Part shown: positions 8,048-16,687 of the stretch, in pieces
How the letters are laid out: every line of letters starts with the position of its first letter
Position numbering within the stretch: the first letter of the stretch is position 1
NCBI GenBank assembly: GCA_031549115.1
Contig: JAVBQJ010000051.1
Span: 26,774 to 90,773 of the forward strand
From: JAVBQJ01 sp031549115
GTDB taxonomy: Bacteria; Verrucomicrobiota; Lentisphaeria; Victivallales; Victivallaceae
DNA length: 64,000 bases
Direction: 5' to 3'
Notes under the pieces: model-generated
Database searches by the model: none
The model's input: only the letters and a program-made list of their open reading frames with translations
What the model was told of the DNA's origin: nothing
Translations under genes and position numbers: made by a program

Positions 8048-9145
8048 ATGAGCAAGGAATTGGCGGTGTTGAAGTATCTGGTGGATACATTGCGGCAGAA
8101 TGGACAGACCCGGGAGTTGCTGCTGCCGAGCGAGGCCAAGCTGGTCCGGACGCTGAAGGTGTCCCGCACCACGGTGCGCAAAGCCTTTGCCCGGCTGGAG
8201 GAACACCGCCTGATCGAGCGGACGCCGGGGCGCGGAACCCGGCTGATCCGCCATGTCGAAGAGTGGGAGTGGAACAAACTGCTGCGTTCCGCCGAGGAGG
8301 AGCTGGACAGCCGCGGCATGTACCCGTCGCTGGCCAATGTGATTGTGGCGCAGCGCAGTTACAAAATCATCTTTTTTCACGACTGTCCGCCAGTAAATCC
8401 CTGCATGGTCAAGAACCTGGAGGGTGTGAGAGCGGCGGCCGCTCCCCGCAATCACCGGATCATTCTCGGGAAATTCCGGGTGGAGTATTCCATGGTCAAC
8501 CGTAAATGGTCGCGCGAAGTATGGGATACCGATGCCGACGGGATGATCATTCTGGCCACCTTCGGCGATGAGGAGATGTGCAACTTCGATTCGGTGCGCA
8601 AGCCGTATGTGATGATCGGCAACCTGAACGTCAACAACAGTATCATGATCAACGGCTCCGGCTCCTACGACTATGTGTTGCGGCGGCTGATTCTGTCGGG
8701 GCACCGTCATATCGCCATTCTGAGCTACTCGGTCGATCCGTACAACGCCAATCTGGCCGACCGCGCGGTATGCGGCTGGCGCCGGTACGACCCCCACTAC
8801 GCCGGAGTGGAGTGCCATGAAAATATCGACGACCTCGATGCCTTGCTCCAAAGCCACCCGGAGTGGACCGCCATCTATCTCACCGAAGATCACAAGATGG
8901 CGGAGCTGCTGGCGGCGCTGCGGCGCCGGGGCCGGACCCCCGGACGGGATATCGAAGTGGTCGGGTTGACCAACAACGACCTGCCGCCGGAGCTGCCGCC
9001 GGAGGTGGCGCAGATTGCGCTGGACCAGTACGGCGCCGGTGTCCTGGCGCTGCGGACGCTGGAGCAGATGCTCGACACCGGAGCGCGCGCGTTTCCGCCG
9101 ATTTCACTGTCCGGGCTGTACATCCCGGCGGAAAAGAGGCGCTGA
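8048..9145 (+). CDS. GntR-HTH transcriptional regulator with LacI-type sugar-binding domain
   Basis: Start at 8048 is supported by GGGAGAAG about 7 bp upstream. The 365-residue protein begins with a GntR-type winged helix (residues ~5-70; PSEAKLVRTLKVSRTTVRKA and ERTPGRGTRLI), followed by a periplasmic-binding-protein-like effector domain of the LacI/AraR kind (YDYVLRRLILSGHRHIAIL, then LDQYGAGVLALRTLEQML near the C-terminus). AraR in Bacillus has the same architecture. It is divergent from the 7131-7895 gene and likely represses the module through the inverted repeat at 7933-7958. The inducing sugar is unknown. Confidence 0.85.
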   Translation: MSKELAVLKYLVDTLRQNGQTRELLLPSEAKLVRTLKVSRTTVRKAFARLEEHRLIERTPGRGTRLIRHVEEWEWNKLLRSAEEELDSRGMYPSLANVIVAQRSYKIIFFHDCPPVNPCMVKNLEGVRAAAAPRNHRIILGKFRVEYSMVNRKWSREVWDTDADGMIILATFGDEEMCNFDSVRKPYVMIGNLNVNNSIMINGSGSYDYVLRRLILSGHRHIAILSYSVDPYNANLADRAVCGWRRYDPHYAGVECHENIDDLDALLQSHPEWTAIYLTEDHKMAELLAALRRRGRTPGRDIEVVGLTNNDLPPELPPEVAQIALDQYGAGVLALRTLEQMLDTGARAFPPISLSGLYIPAEKRR

Positions 9146-9151
9146 ACGGCG

Positions 9152-11293
9152 CTATCGGATCAGGTCATTGCAGTTCAGAATCTTTTCCAACAGATCGTTG
9201 GGAGTGTAGAAGTAGTGGTTGCTGGCTTCAAAGCCGATACGGGCATCCTGCCGTTGCAGCCGGAACAAACTCCGGGCCAAGTCAGCCTCTTCTTTCAACA
9301 GCTCCGGCGCCGGCGGCTGCGTCTTTTCGTGCCGCATGGCCGCTTCGATCTGCAGCAGCGAGCTGCGCCAGTGAATGCCGGCGGCTTCGGCCAGCCGAAA
9401 GTTGCTTGCCCAGCGCGCCCGGACACCGGCGTCGTCGGGAAGCAGCGCTTCCGCCCGGCGCCAATGCCGCAGCCCCTGCTGCCATTGATCGCTCAGACGT
9501 TGAAACTGCTTCCGGAACACCGCTTCCGGGAAGTGATTGCCGCGCCATGCCGTCAAATCGTCGTAAGGAAATCCGACCATGGTGGCGTGGTATCCGGTCG
9601 GTTCCCGATACAGCAGCGCGGACGGCCCGGCATGCTGCGGCCCGAAGTAAATGGCGCCGACCGAATGAAACGGGAATGCCGTGAACGCGGTTTCAAAATC
9701 ATGCCATGCCGCCAGTATTTCCGGCGCGGCTTCGGCGCCGTAATCGCGGATCGCCAGCTGCCGCGGCGTGTGATCCAGCATTTCCAGATTGCCGCCGGGG
9801 TAACCGCCGTGGGTCCAGCTCAGCATGAAATCACGGACGCCATGGGTGCGCAGCCGTTCCAGATGGTCCCGGACCAACCCGGGGACCGCCAGATAAGGGA
9901 CCGCCGCCAGCTCCCAACTGTTGTTGACCTGAACTTTGACCATCACCCGGCGCCCGGCGGCGCGGGCGCACTCCAGCAGCCGCAACGCGGTCGGGCCCGG
10001 GCCCGGCTTGGAAATCGAATAATCCAGCACAGCTCCGACGGTGTCTCCGGCATGGGTTTCCACGCCGGTTTCACTGACCAGCATCAACCGGATGTCGGCG
10101 GGAAGCGTACGCGCCAGCGTTTCATCCCAGGGCTTCACCCACCCCCAGTTCCAGGCGATCAATTCGCCGCCGGTAGCGGCATCTTTCTGTCCGTCGCGAA
10201 TCGCCGACAGCACCGAATGGACCAATTGATCCGGGGTCTTTCCGGTACAGCGCGGACAGACGGCAGCGATGCCCTCCGGCGCATAGGACTGGCAGTGGGT
10301 CAGATTTTCGGACATGGTGATGGCGATCAAACCGCCGAGCTGCGGGACCGCCTCGTGCAACTGCCGGATGCCATGGCGAAGCGCGTCCAGCATTCCCGGG
10401 GCGGAGGGGCACATGGCGATGCAGCCGTGCACCCGGCCGACGGCACCCTGCCAATCCGGATGGAAGCGGAAGAATTCTTCCGGCATCGCCCGCGGTTCGT
10501 TGATATACAGAAATACCCGAATGCCATGGCGGGCGGCGCGTTCGGTCAACCGGCGCAGCGCTTCCAAGCGCTCGCGCCAGCCGCGGCTCCATGACGTTTC
10601 CCCCGCCCACGGGACCAGCGAATACAGCGGCGTTTGAAACCAGATGCCGTTGATCCCCTGCCGCCGGTAGCGGCGCAACTCCCCGTCCGGGTAAAACTTC
10701 TCCGGGTCGCCGAGCAGCGGATCGCCGTACAGTGCGGTGTACGAGTAAATCAGCCGCAAATCGTCCGGCTCAACTTCATCGCCCGACTCCGGTTCCAGCA
10801 CGAAATCGAACGGACGGGCCGCCGGAGCCGGCGCGACGGCCAATTCCCGCCGCAGCCATTCACGGATGGTTTCGGTCCGCCGTGCTTCTTCCGGCGTCAG
10901 TTCCCGGTAGACGACCGGCTCGCACTCCGGTTTGAGCTGGCCGAGTTTGATCCAGAAGAAATCATCCTCTTTGAGCACAAACGCCAGCCGTTCCGGCGTC
11001 CAGTCCAGCAATTCGAGCAATTGTTCGTAATTCAAAAGATGCCAATTGCGGCGGATCAAAGTCAGAAATCCCCGTTCCGCCCACACCGGATAGCCGGCCG
11101 GGTCCGGCGTTTCCAAACCCAGCGCTGCCGCCGCCCGCAGGACTTCGCCGCTCCCGGTCTGCAATACCAGGGCCAGCCGTCCGGGGTCGACCAATCCCCA
11201 ATTGCGCCAGATTACGGCTTGAAAACGGGTGGGAAAGTGCGGCACCGGCAATGCCGGGGGCTTGCTCCCGACCGGCAAATCTGCAATTGTCAT
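9152..11293 (-). CDS. Unknown large protein, TIM-barrel glycosidase-like
   Basis: The start at 11293 (MTIADLPVGSK) has GGAG 6 bp upstream; ATG codons at 11296 and 11305 are alternatives. The product is about 713 residues with no signal peptide. The N-terminal part (~200 residues) is helical; the rest reads as a TIM barrel (RLIYSYTALYGDPL, GINGIWFQTPLYSLVPW, RHGIRVFLYINEPRAMP, GLIAITMSENLTHCQS, LIAWNWGWVKPWDE, VMVKVQVNNSWE). The architecture recalls family GH20/67-like enzymes, but no catalytic pair is certain. A CPRC knuckle (residues near CPRCTG) could bind metal. It follows the DUF4838 gene in the same operon and converges on the regulator at 8048-9145 with 6 bp between stops. Confidence 0.7.
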   Translation of the reverse strand: MTIADLPVGSKPPALPVPHFPTRFQAVIWRNWGLVDPGRLALVLQTGSGEVLRAAAALGLETPDPAGYPVWAERGFLTLIRRNWHLLNYEQLLELLDWTPERLAFVLKEDDFFWIKLGQLKPECEPVVYRELTPEEARRTETIREWLRRELAVAPAPAARPFDFVLEPESGDEVEPDDLRLIYSYTALYGDPLLGDPEKFYPDGELRRYRRQGINGIWFQTPLYSLVPWAGETSWSRGWRERLEALRRLTERAARHGIRVFLYINEPRAMPEEFFRFHPDWQGAVGRVHGCIAMCPSAPGMLDALRHGIRQLHEAVPQLGGLIAITMSENLTHCQSYAPEGIAAVCPRCTGKTPDQLVHSVLSAIRDGQKDAATGGELIAWNWGWVKPWDETLARTLPADIRLMLVSETGVETHAGDTVGAVLDYSISKPGPGPTALRLLECARAAGRRVMVKVQVNNSWELAAVPYLAVPGLVRDHLERLRTHGVRDFMLSWTHGGYPGGNLEMLDHTPRQLAIRDYGAEAAPEILAAWHDFETAFTAFPFHSVGAIYFGPQHAGPSALLYREPTGYHATMVGFPYDDLTAWRGNHFPEAVFRKQFQRLSDQWQQGLRHWRRAEALLPDDAGVRARWASNFRLAEAAGIHWRSSLLQIEAAMRHEKTQPPAPELLKEEADLARSLFRLQRQDARIGFEASNHYFYTPNDLLEKILNCNDLIR

Positions 11294-11309
11294 CATTGGC
11301 TCCATATGC

Positions 11310-13565
11310 TTATCGATTCGGGACTGTTTCCGGGAACAGAACAATGCGTTCAATCAGCAACCGTTCCGGCTCGTATTTCAGGCTCACCCAGCCCTCCCAT
11401 TGCTGCGGAGCCGGAGCGCCGCGCATGAATTCCTGCATCGGGATCTGTATTTCCCAATTGGAGGTGAAATACAAGTAGGCGTCGCTGTCGGGCGCCAGTT
11501 CAAAGGTCAGAAACCGCTGCCATTGGAAGCCGTCACTCGAAGGCGGCGGCAAGTAACCGGAATACAACGCTTCCTGCAACCCGTAGCTGTAAGCGCCGAA
11601 CAGCAGCGGCGATTCCGGGCGCTCCGGCGACAACGGAACTGCGACGGCCATCCCCGATTCCGCTTCGGGAACCGTAACCAGCCGGTAGGTGTCGCCGCGC
11701 AACGTCAGCGCCGAAGCCGGGAAATCCAGGCGCACCCGGGAATCGTCCCGGAAGAACGCCGGCGGCGCGAGACGCTCGTTGGTGTTGCGGACGTTGGCGA
11801 TTTCCCGGTCGATTTTGGCTTCGAATTCCGGAACCCGCGCCGCATTCAAGGTCGGGAATCCGGCACGGTAAGCGCTCCAGACCCGATCGATCAGCGTGTC
11901 TTTCGCCCAGGGAAATTGTTCCGGATCGCCTCCGGCGTCACAATGCTGCCGGTACAGTTGCGGCAGATTCAAATACGTATACCGGTCCAGGCTCAACCGC
12001 GCCTGCCGGACGCGTTGGAGGTATTCCGGCTGACCGGCAACGGCGGTTTCGGCGCGGTCCATCCAGTCGTGCGCCCGGAGCAATACCGGGTACGTCAGGT
12101 AACGGAACTCGGACATCTCCGCCATGAAACCGATGCGATCGCCGGAATCACGCAGCGCGGAAAACAACTCCCGGCGGCATTGTTCGACGGCTTCCGCCGC
12201 CGCGCCGTAGTATTTGTCCATGAAATCCCGGTAAAGTTCCTCGAAATCCCGGTAGGGATCTTCCATCAGCTTGATCTCCAGGTAGGACTTCAGCGTCACC
12301 ATGTCGGCGATGTCCGGGTCCTCGTGCTCCCAGAAGACATACTTGACGCCGTAATCGGCCCAGGTGCGGTGCGTTTCCGCAAAGGTGAACTCATTGGCGA
12401 ACGGCATGCCGCGCTTGCCGCCGTAGGTGATGCCGTAGGTCCAGACATACAATTCGTCGCAAATGGCGCTCCATGCCTCCAAGGTGCGCAGGAAATATTG
12501 CTCCGGCTGTTCGCTGTAATTCCAGCCGAGCAACGAAGCGGTGTCGCACAGGCGGATGATCACATTGGCGCCCGGCGGTGTTTGCGCCGGTTTCTCGGTA
12601 TAGTTGTAGGCCAATGTGGAGAGCTTCAGCCCCGGCCGGAATTCGGCGACGGCGGCGGCGAGACGGTTGACCAGACGGATTACCGGCCCCATTTCGGAGC
12701 CCTCTTCGGCGGCGATGGCCTGACACGCCGGGCATTCGCACGGCGTCGAATTGTCATTCTGCGAAATGTCGTAAATCGCCGGCGGCAGGGTATCGTTTTC
12801 CCGCGCTTCGGCTTCGTCGGCGACGATGTAGGCCTTCAGCTTTTCCAGGAAAATCCGTTCCACTTCCGGGTTGCTCAGACACAACTGTTCGAACATGCCG
12901 CAGCGCCGTTTGCCGTCGCGCAGCGCGAAATATTCCGGATGCGCGGCGAAAAGCTCTTCGGGAAAGTACCAGCTGAAGGTGTGCACCTGATGCGGCGAAC
13001 CGATGTTGGTGCTGCCGCCATACTGCATTCCGATCGGCCAGTGCCCGTCCGGGTTCAACCGCGAACGGGCGGCGAAACGGCCGTGGTCCTGGAGGACGCC
13101 GTACGGCTCCCGGAAGAGACTGCGCTGCCGGAAGAACGGGCGACCGGACAACTCCACCGAGGCCAATTCCAGGCGGTCGTGGGCCGGCACATACTCCTCG
13201 GCCGGATTCCACCACCGGACCCCGACGACGTCTTCGAGAAAACGATAGACGCCGTAGAGCGTTCCCCGGTCGCCGCCGCCGTAGATGTAAAGATCGCCGT
13301 CACGCCCGGTGATCCGCCACGCCTCCTCGGGGAGCGCTTCGGAAACGCCGTCCGGCGCAATCCCGAGGCGGATGCGGACATTTTCCTGTCCGTCGACCGT
13401 GAGGTCACCCCGAATACTGCGGTTCAAGTAATCGGTCAATTCGGCGGCGGCGGTCCGTTCCGCCGCGCTCGGAGTGTCCGGCAGCAGGATCCGCCAACTT
13501 CCGGCTTGTACCGCGCCGAACACGAAAACGACCGTCACCAAAGTGATAAAAAACCGGTAATGCAT
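11310..13565 (-). CDS. Secreted DUF4838 family protein with alpha-glucuronidase-like N-terminal domain
   Basis: From the ATG at 13565 the product is 751 residues and opens with a signal peptide (MHYRFFITLVTVVFVFGAVQAG); an upstream GTG at 13577 is inside the previous gene. After it comes a GH20b/GH67N-like alpha/beta domain (TAAAELTDYLNRS, LYIYGGGDRGTLYGVYRFLE, VRWWNPAEEYVP), then the DUF4838 body with PFFRQRS, YFALRDGKRR, the CECPAC zinc-like knuckle (STPCECPACQA), LAYNYTEKP and YVFWEHEDPD. Proteins of this family occur in large numbers in Lentisphaerae and Planctomycetes and in polysaccharide-utilisation loci; the reaction is not established. It lies directly after a pseudopilin gene. Confidence 0.85.
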   Translation of the reverse strand: MHYRFFITLVTVVFVFGAVQAGSWRILLPDTPSAAERTAAAELTDYLNRSIRGDLTVDGQENVRIRLGIAPDGVSEALPEEAWRITGRDGDLYIYGGGDRGTLYGVYRFLEDVVGVRWWNPAEEYVPAHDRLELASVELSGRPFFRQRSLFREPYGVLQDHGRFAARSRLNPDGHWPIGMQYGGSTNIGSPHQVHTFSWYFPEELFAAHPEYFALRDGKRRCGMFEQLCLSNPEVERIFLEKLKAYIVADEAEARENDTLPPAIYDISQNDNSTPCECPACQAIAAEEGSEMGPVIRLVNRLAAAVAEFRPGLKLSTLAYNYTEKPAQTPPGANVIIRLCDTASLLGWNYSEQPEQYFLRTLEAWSAICDELYVWTYGITYGGKRGMPFANEFTFAETHRTWADYGVKYVFWEHEDPDIADMVTLKSYLEIKLMEDPYRDFEELYRDFMDKYYGAAAEAVEQCRRELFSALRDSGDRIGFMAEMSEFRYLTYPVLLRAHDWMDRAETAVAGQPEYLQRVRQARLSLDRYTYLNLPQLYRQHCDAGGDPEQFPWAKDTLIDRVWSAYRAGFPTLNAARVPEFEAKIDREIANVRNTNERLAPPAFFRDDSRVRLDFPASALTLRGDTYRLVTVPEAESGMAVAVPLSPERPESPLLFGAYSYGLQEALYSGYLPPPSSDGFQWQRFLTFELAPDSDAYLYFTSNWEIQIPMQEFMRGAPAPQQWEGWVSLKYEPERLLIERIVLFPETVPNR

Positions 13566-13570
13566 GCCTG

Positions 13571-14260
13571 TCACCACTCCTGGCTCTTGCCGTTGCGGTA
13601 GAACGTGATGTTGTATTTGGTGGCTTCCAAGTCCTTCTCCTCGATTTTCATTTTGGCGGCGTGGCCGTCGAGATACAGGTAGTTGCTGCCGTTGCCGTGC
13701 ACATTCAGCTCGATGGCGCGGCGGGTGCCTTCGTCGCTCCAGTAAATGAAGCGGGTGTTGCCGTTTTCATTGTGGGTTTTTTCGGCGAAGGAGACGTATT
13801 CGGAGGGGGAAACGAATACGGTGGATTTGAAGCCGGTTAACGTGAAGCCGTCATCATCGCTTCCGATCATATAACCGTTCTCGAAATTCGGCTCGTAGCC
13901 CACGCTGTTGAGCTGTCCGTAGATCCCCATCTGGTCCCCCATCCCGTCGCACTTGCCGGACGGGCAGTAATAGACGCCGGGAATGGTTTCATAAATGCCG
14001 TTGGCGCCGCAGTAGGGGCCGAGCAGGACCAGCCAGTTGTAAGTATAGCCATAGCTCCAGTTGGCCATCGGCAGATAATCCTGATAGTCATTCTGGTAGA
14101 GCAGCGAAGCGGTGCCGATGGTTTTCATGTTGTTGAGGCATTTGGCCGACTGTGCCGCCGCGCGGGCTTTGCTCAACGCCGGCAGCAACATGCTGGCGAG
14201 AATTGCGATAATTGCAATCACGACCAACAATTCTATCAACGTAAATTTTTTGGGTGGCAT
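13571..14260 (-). CDS. Pseudopilin-like protein with H-X9-DG C-terminal motif
   Basis: The start at 14260 ([12 protein letters not shown]) is preferred because AAAGGG lies 9 bp upstream; the ATG at 14278 adds six residues without a visible ribosome site. The 229-residue product has the prepilin cleavage and methylation motif and hydrophobic helix, then a globular part with [10 protein letters not shown] and a C-terminal H-X9-DG box ([15 protein letters not shown]). It is clearly related to the protein at 6372-7061, most strongly over the first 50 residues. It precedes the secreted DUF4838 protein, with the stop 5 bp from that start, so the two are probably co-translated. Confidence 0.9.
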   Translation of the reverse strand: MPPKKFTLIELLVVIAIIAILASMLLPALSKARAAAQSAKCLNNMKTIGTASLLYQNDYQDYLPMANWSYGYTYNWLVLLGPYCGANGIYETIPGVYYCPSGKCDGMGDQMGIYGQLNSVGYEPNFENGYMIGSDDDGFTLTGFKSTVFVSPSEYVSFAEKTHNENGNTRFIYWSDEGTRRAIELNVHGNGSNYLYLDGHAAKMKIEEKDLEATKYNITFYRNGKSQEW

Positions 14261-14311
14261 TTTGGGGAACCCTTTCATTTATTTCGGTACGGTTTTTTGA
14301 TTCCGGTCGAA

Positions 14312-15709
14312 TTACCGGTTTCTATCGTCGATCTGGCTCTGGCAGGATTGTTCGAGATTCTGCAGGATCCCGCGCAAATTGCCGCCCAGTTTCAACCATT
14401 GGTCGATGCCGACCTCCAACACATAGCGCACGTCGGAGGGGAAGTGAAAGTCCTCCTGCCGCCGGGCGCCGCAACGCAGATAGTTTTCGAACACGGCACA
14501 CTCCTCCGCGGGAATCCGGGAGGCGAAAATACCCCGGCGCACCGGAAAACAGCGATGCCTTTCGGCCAGATCTTTCTGGACCTCCTCGGTCAACGAGAAT
14601 TTGATGAACTCCCAGCAGCTCTCGTAACGCATCGAACTGGCGCGGATGCTGAATTGTTCCGAAGCCAGAACGCCCCGACTGCCGTCGAGCGGCATCGGCC
14701 GCAACAAACATTTTTCGTCGAGGCCGGCTTGCCAGCCGGAGGCCTGCTCCAGGATGGCCAGATGCCGCTCCTGAAACAGCGTATATTGCAATTCCCGCTC
14801 GTACATGTCGGAAAAAATCGGGACGATGCGCTCGTTCACCATCCGCTTCAGCCGCTCCAGCGGCTCCGCCAGCGCGTCGTAGGAAAACGTGAGCCGCCCG
14901 GTTTCCGGATGCACCAGCGATTGCCCGGAGTGGTACAGATAGTAAATATAACCGTCGAGGAAACAGGCGTAGTCCAGTTCGGGATGGCGCTGCCGCAGAC
15001 CGCGGCCGTACGCCATGAAATCCTGCCAGTTCCACTGCAACGGCGGCGGCGGAGCGCATTGCTCCGGCCGGCAGTGCAACATGGTGATTCCGAGCGTCGG
15101 AGCCACCCCGATGACCCGGCCGCGCGGCTCCGTCACGGCGAGCGCGTCGTAGAAGCAGCCGCAGTCCAGCGTATTCAGCATCTCCCGCAAATCCATGAAT
15201 TGCCAGGTGTTGCAATGAAAATCCAAAAGACAGGGGTTGTTCGGGAACAGCACGAAGTCGGCCGGCGCATCGGCGGGCGACTGAAACAATTCGGCTTCCG
15301 AACCGCAACCGGTAATGGCAATCCGCCGGGTGGGGTAACAACGGTTGAATTTTTCCACCACCGGTTCCCAGGACGGCAGCAACATCTGCGGCATCCGCAG
15401 CTGGGTGGTCTGCCGGCGCAATGAAGTCGACGGCATATGCCGGTAATCGGGGGGCGCCGCCGCACGGTTTACACAGGACGGCGCGATCCGGACCCCTTTG
15501 CGCCGGAAACGCTGGATCAACTGGCGCCGGTCCAATTCGTCGAGCACATGCAGGATGGTCTGTTGCCCGGCCTGGTAACGGCGCTGCAATTCCCGCACCG
15601 ACGGCAGGGTATAACCGCCCGGGAGCGATTCGATTTCACGGATGATATCCGCCAGAATTTCGCCGGCTCTGCCCTTCAGAATGCGTTCCGTGACCGTTCC
15701 CGTATCCAT
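14312..15709 (-). CDS. One-component regulator: GntR-type HTH fused to an extracellular-solute-binding-like domain
   Basis: The 465-residue protein starts with a winged helix like GntR proteins (residues ~10-75; YTLPSVRELQRRYQAGQQTI, LIQRFRRKGVRIA) and continues into a domain resembling family 1 solute-binding proteins of ABC sugar importers (VVEKFNRCYPTRRIAITG, LDYACFLDGYIYYLY, WEFIKFSLTEEVQKDLAER). There is no signal peptide, so the binding-protein fold should act as a cytoplasmic ligand sensor for the HTH. It heads the operon of pseudopilin, DUF4838 and TIM-barrel-like genes and has its own consensus-like promoter; GAGAGGG precedes the ATG. The ligand is presumably a sugar or oligosaccharide. 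Confidence 0.8.
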   Translation of the reverse strand: MDTGTVTERILKGRAGEILADIIREIESLPGGYTLPSVRELQRRYQAGQQTILHVLDELDRRQLIQRFRRKGVRIAPSCVNRAAAPPDYRHMPSTSLRRQTTQLRMPQMLLPSWEPVVEKFNRCYPTRRIAITGCGSEAELFQSPADAPADFVLFPNNPCLLDFHCNTWQFMDLREMLNTLDCGCFYDALAVTEPRGRVIGVAPTLGITMLHCRPEQCAPPPPLQWNWQDFMAYGRGLRQRHPELDYACFLDGYIYYLYHSGQSLVHPETGRLTFSYDALAEPLERLKRMVNERIVPIFSDMYERELQYTLFQERHLAILEQASGWQAGLDEKCLLRPMPLDGSRGVLASEQFSIRASSMRYESCWEFIKFSLTEEVQKDLAERHRCFPVRRGIFASRIPAEECAVFENYLRCGARRQEDFHFPSDVRYVLEVGIDQWLKLGGNLRGILQNLEQSCQSQIDDRNR

Positions 15710-15751
15710 ATCTTTACCCTCTCAAATAGATGCAACTGCTCTCGATATGGA

Positions 15752-15813
15752 TATAGTATATCTAAAATTACACAAAAAGTCAAGAGCAAAACCGGATTTT
15801 CGGCAATTATTTT
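15752..15813. repeat. 62-bp duplicated promoter module, copy 1
   Basis: This segment matches 18719-18780 at about 53 of 62 positions by eye. The match covers the -10 box, the -35 box and a conserved AACCGGATTT(T/C)CGGCAATTATTTT block beyond -35, while much of the spacer differs. That pattern fits a shared regulatory element rather than a recent duplication. Confidence 0.7.
15755..15783 (-). promoter_or_regulatory. Sigma-70 type promoter of the HTH-SBP regulator operon
   Basis: Minus strand: TTGACT (15783-15778), 17-bp spacer, TATACT (15760-15755). Transcription would start about 40 bp upstream of the ATG at 15709. It lies inside a 62-bp sequence that is repeated at 18719-18780. Confidence 0.75.
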
Positions 15814-15835
15814 ACGATTTTCCGTGATTTTCAGG

Positions 15836-16687
15836 TTATCGAGCGAGCTTCGGGAAGACCCGGAGTGCGTTGCGGTAAAAAACCTTGTCGTGTTCCGCCT
15901 CCGGCACCAACCGGCGGATCACCTCGATGTAGCCGGCCAGGTTGACCAGCGGCCAATCCGAACCGTAGAGCAGCTTGTCGTAGTCGCCGAGGTAGTCCAT
16001 CCAGGTGCGGATGTGGTCGAGGTAGCCGCGGTAGCGGACGCAAAAACGGTCGGGGTCGATCATTCCGGCGGCGAGGCCGGAGAGGTCGATGTGAACATTG
16101 GGGTTCTTGGCGGCAACCGCGGTGGCGTCGACGATCCACGGGTTGCCGTAGTGGGCCATCACGAAACGGACGCGCGGAAAGTTGACCGCCGCCTCGTCAA
16201 CGGTCAGGGGATGGGCGTATTTCAGTACGCCGCCCGCGCTGGCGGTATCCCCGGTGTGAATCACCACCGGCAAATCCAGGCTCTCGGCCAACTCGAAAAA
16301 ACCGTGGTGCACGGGATCGTTGACGTAGACTTGGCTGTACCCGCAGTAGAGCTTGAGTCCAACGCAGCGCGGTGCGGCCATGGCGCGGGCAAAACTCTCC
16401 AGACTCCGCGGCAACTTCGCCAGAGTCAGCGCCTCGCTGGTCAGGCCGCAACAGTAAAAGATGAACGGCGGCAGCTCGCCACCGGGCCCCGCCAAATCAG
16501 GCAGCATCGGCGCCACCATCCCCGGATCGTCGCCGCCGGAACCGGCCCCCATCGCCACCGCCGCCACAACGCCGTTGGCGCGAAAGGCCTCCGCGAGATG
16601 CGCGACCGAGTTTTCATGCCCGGCTGTGCGCGCCGTTTCGCGGAAGCCTTCGTGTCCGGAGAAGTGAATGTGTGCGTCGATGATCAC
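15836..16687 (-). CDS. Amidohydrolase family (amidohydrolase 2) metal-dependent hydrolase
   Basis: This 283-residue protein starts at a GTG (16687) whose bases overlap the upstream TGA (GTGA), so it is translationally coupled to the ADP-ribosylglycohydrolase gene. Metal-site motifs of the amidohydrolase-2 (PF04909) TIM barrel are visible: DAHIHF (HxH, residues 4-9), GLKLYCG, PVVIHTGD, FVMAHYG and YGSDWP near the C-terminus. Members hydrolyse or decarboxylate small cyclic or aromatic substrates; none can be assigned. The pairing with an ADP-ribosylglycohydrolase-fold protein suggests a shared nucleoside- or sugar-like substrate, but this is a guess. Confidence 0.85.
   Translation of the reverse strand: MIIDAHIHFSGHEGFRETARTAGHENSVAHLAEAFRANGVVAAVAMGAGSGGDDPGMVAPMLPDLAGPGGELPPFIFYCCGLTSEALTLAKLPRSLESFARAMAAPRCVGLKLYCGYSQVYVNDPVHHGFFELAESLDLPVVIHTGDTASAGGVLKYAHPLTVDEAAVNFPRVRFVMAHYGNPWIVDATAVAAKNPNVHIDLSGLAAGMIDPDRFCVRYRGYLDHIRTWMDYLGDYDKLLYGSDWPLVNLAGYIEVIRRLVPEAEHDKVFYRNALRVFPKLAR

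Noticed and set aside
7895..8090. Longer N-terminus for the 7131-7895 protein
   Set aside because: The extension would be encoded across the consensus promoter and operator and lacks a ribosome site, while 7895 has GAGGAAAT.
11229..13601. 790-codon plus-strand open frame opposite the DUF4838 gene
   Set aside because: Antisense shadow; the minus strand has a signal peptide and recognisable domains.
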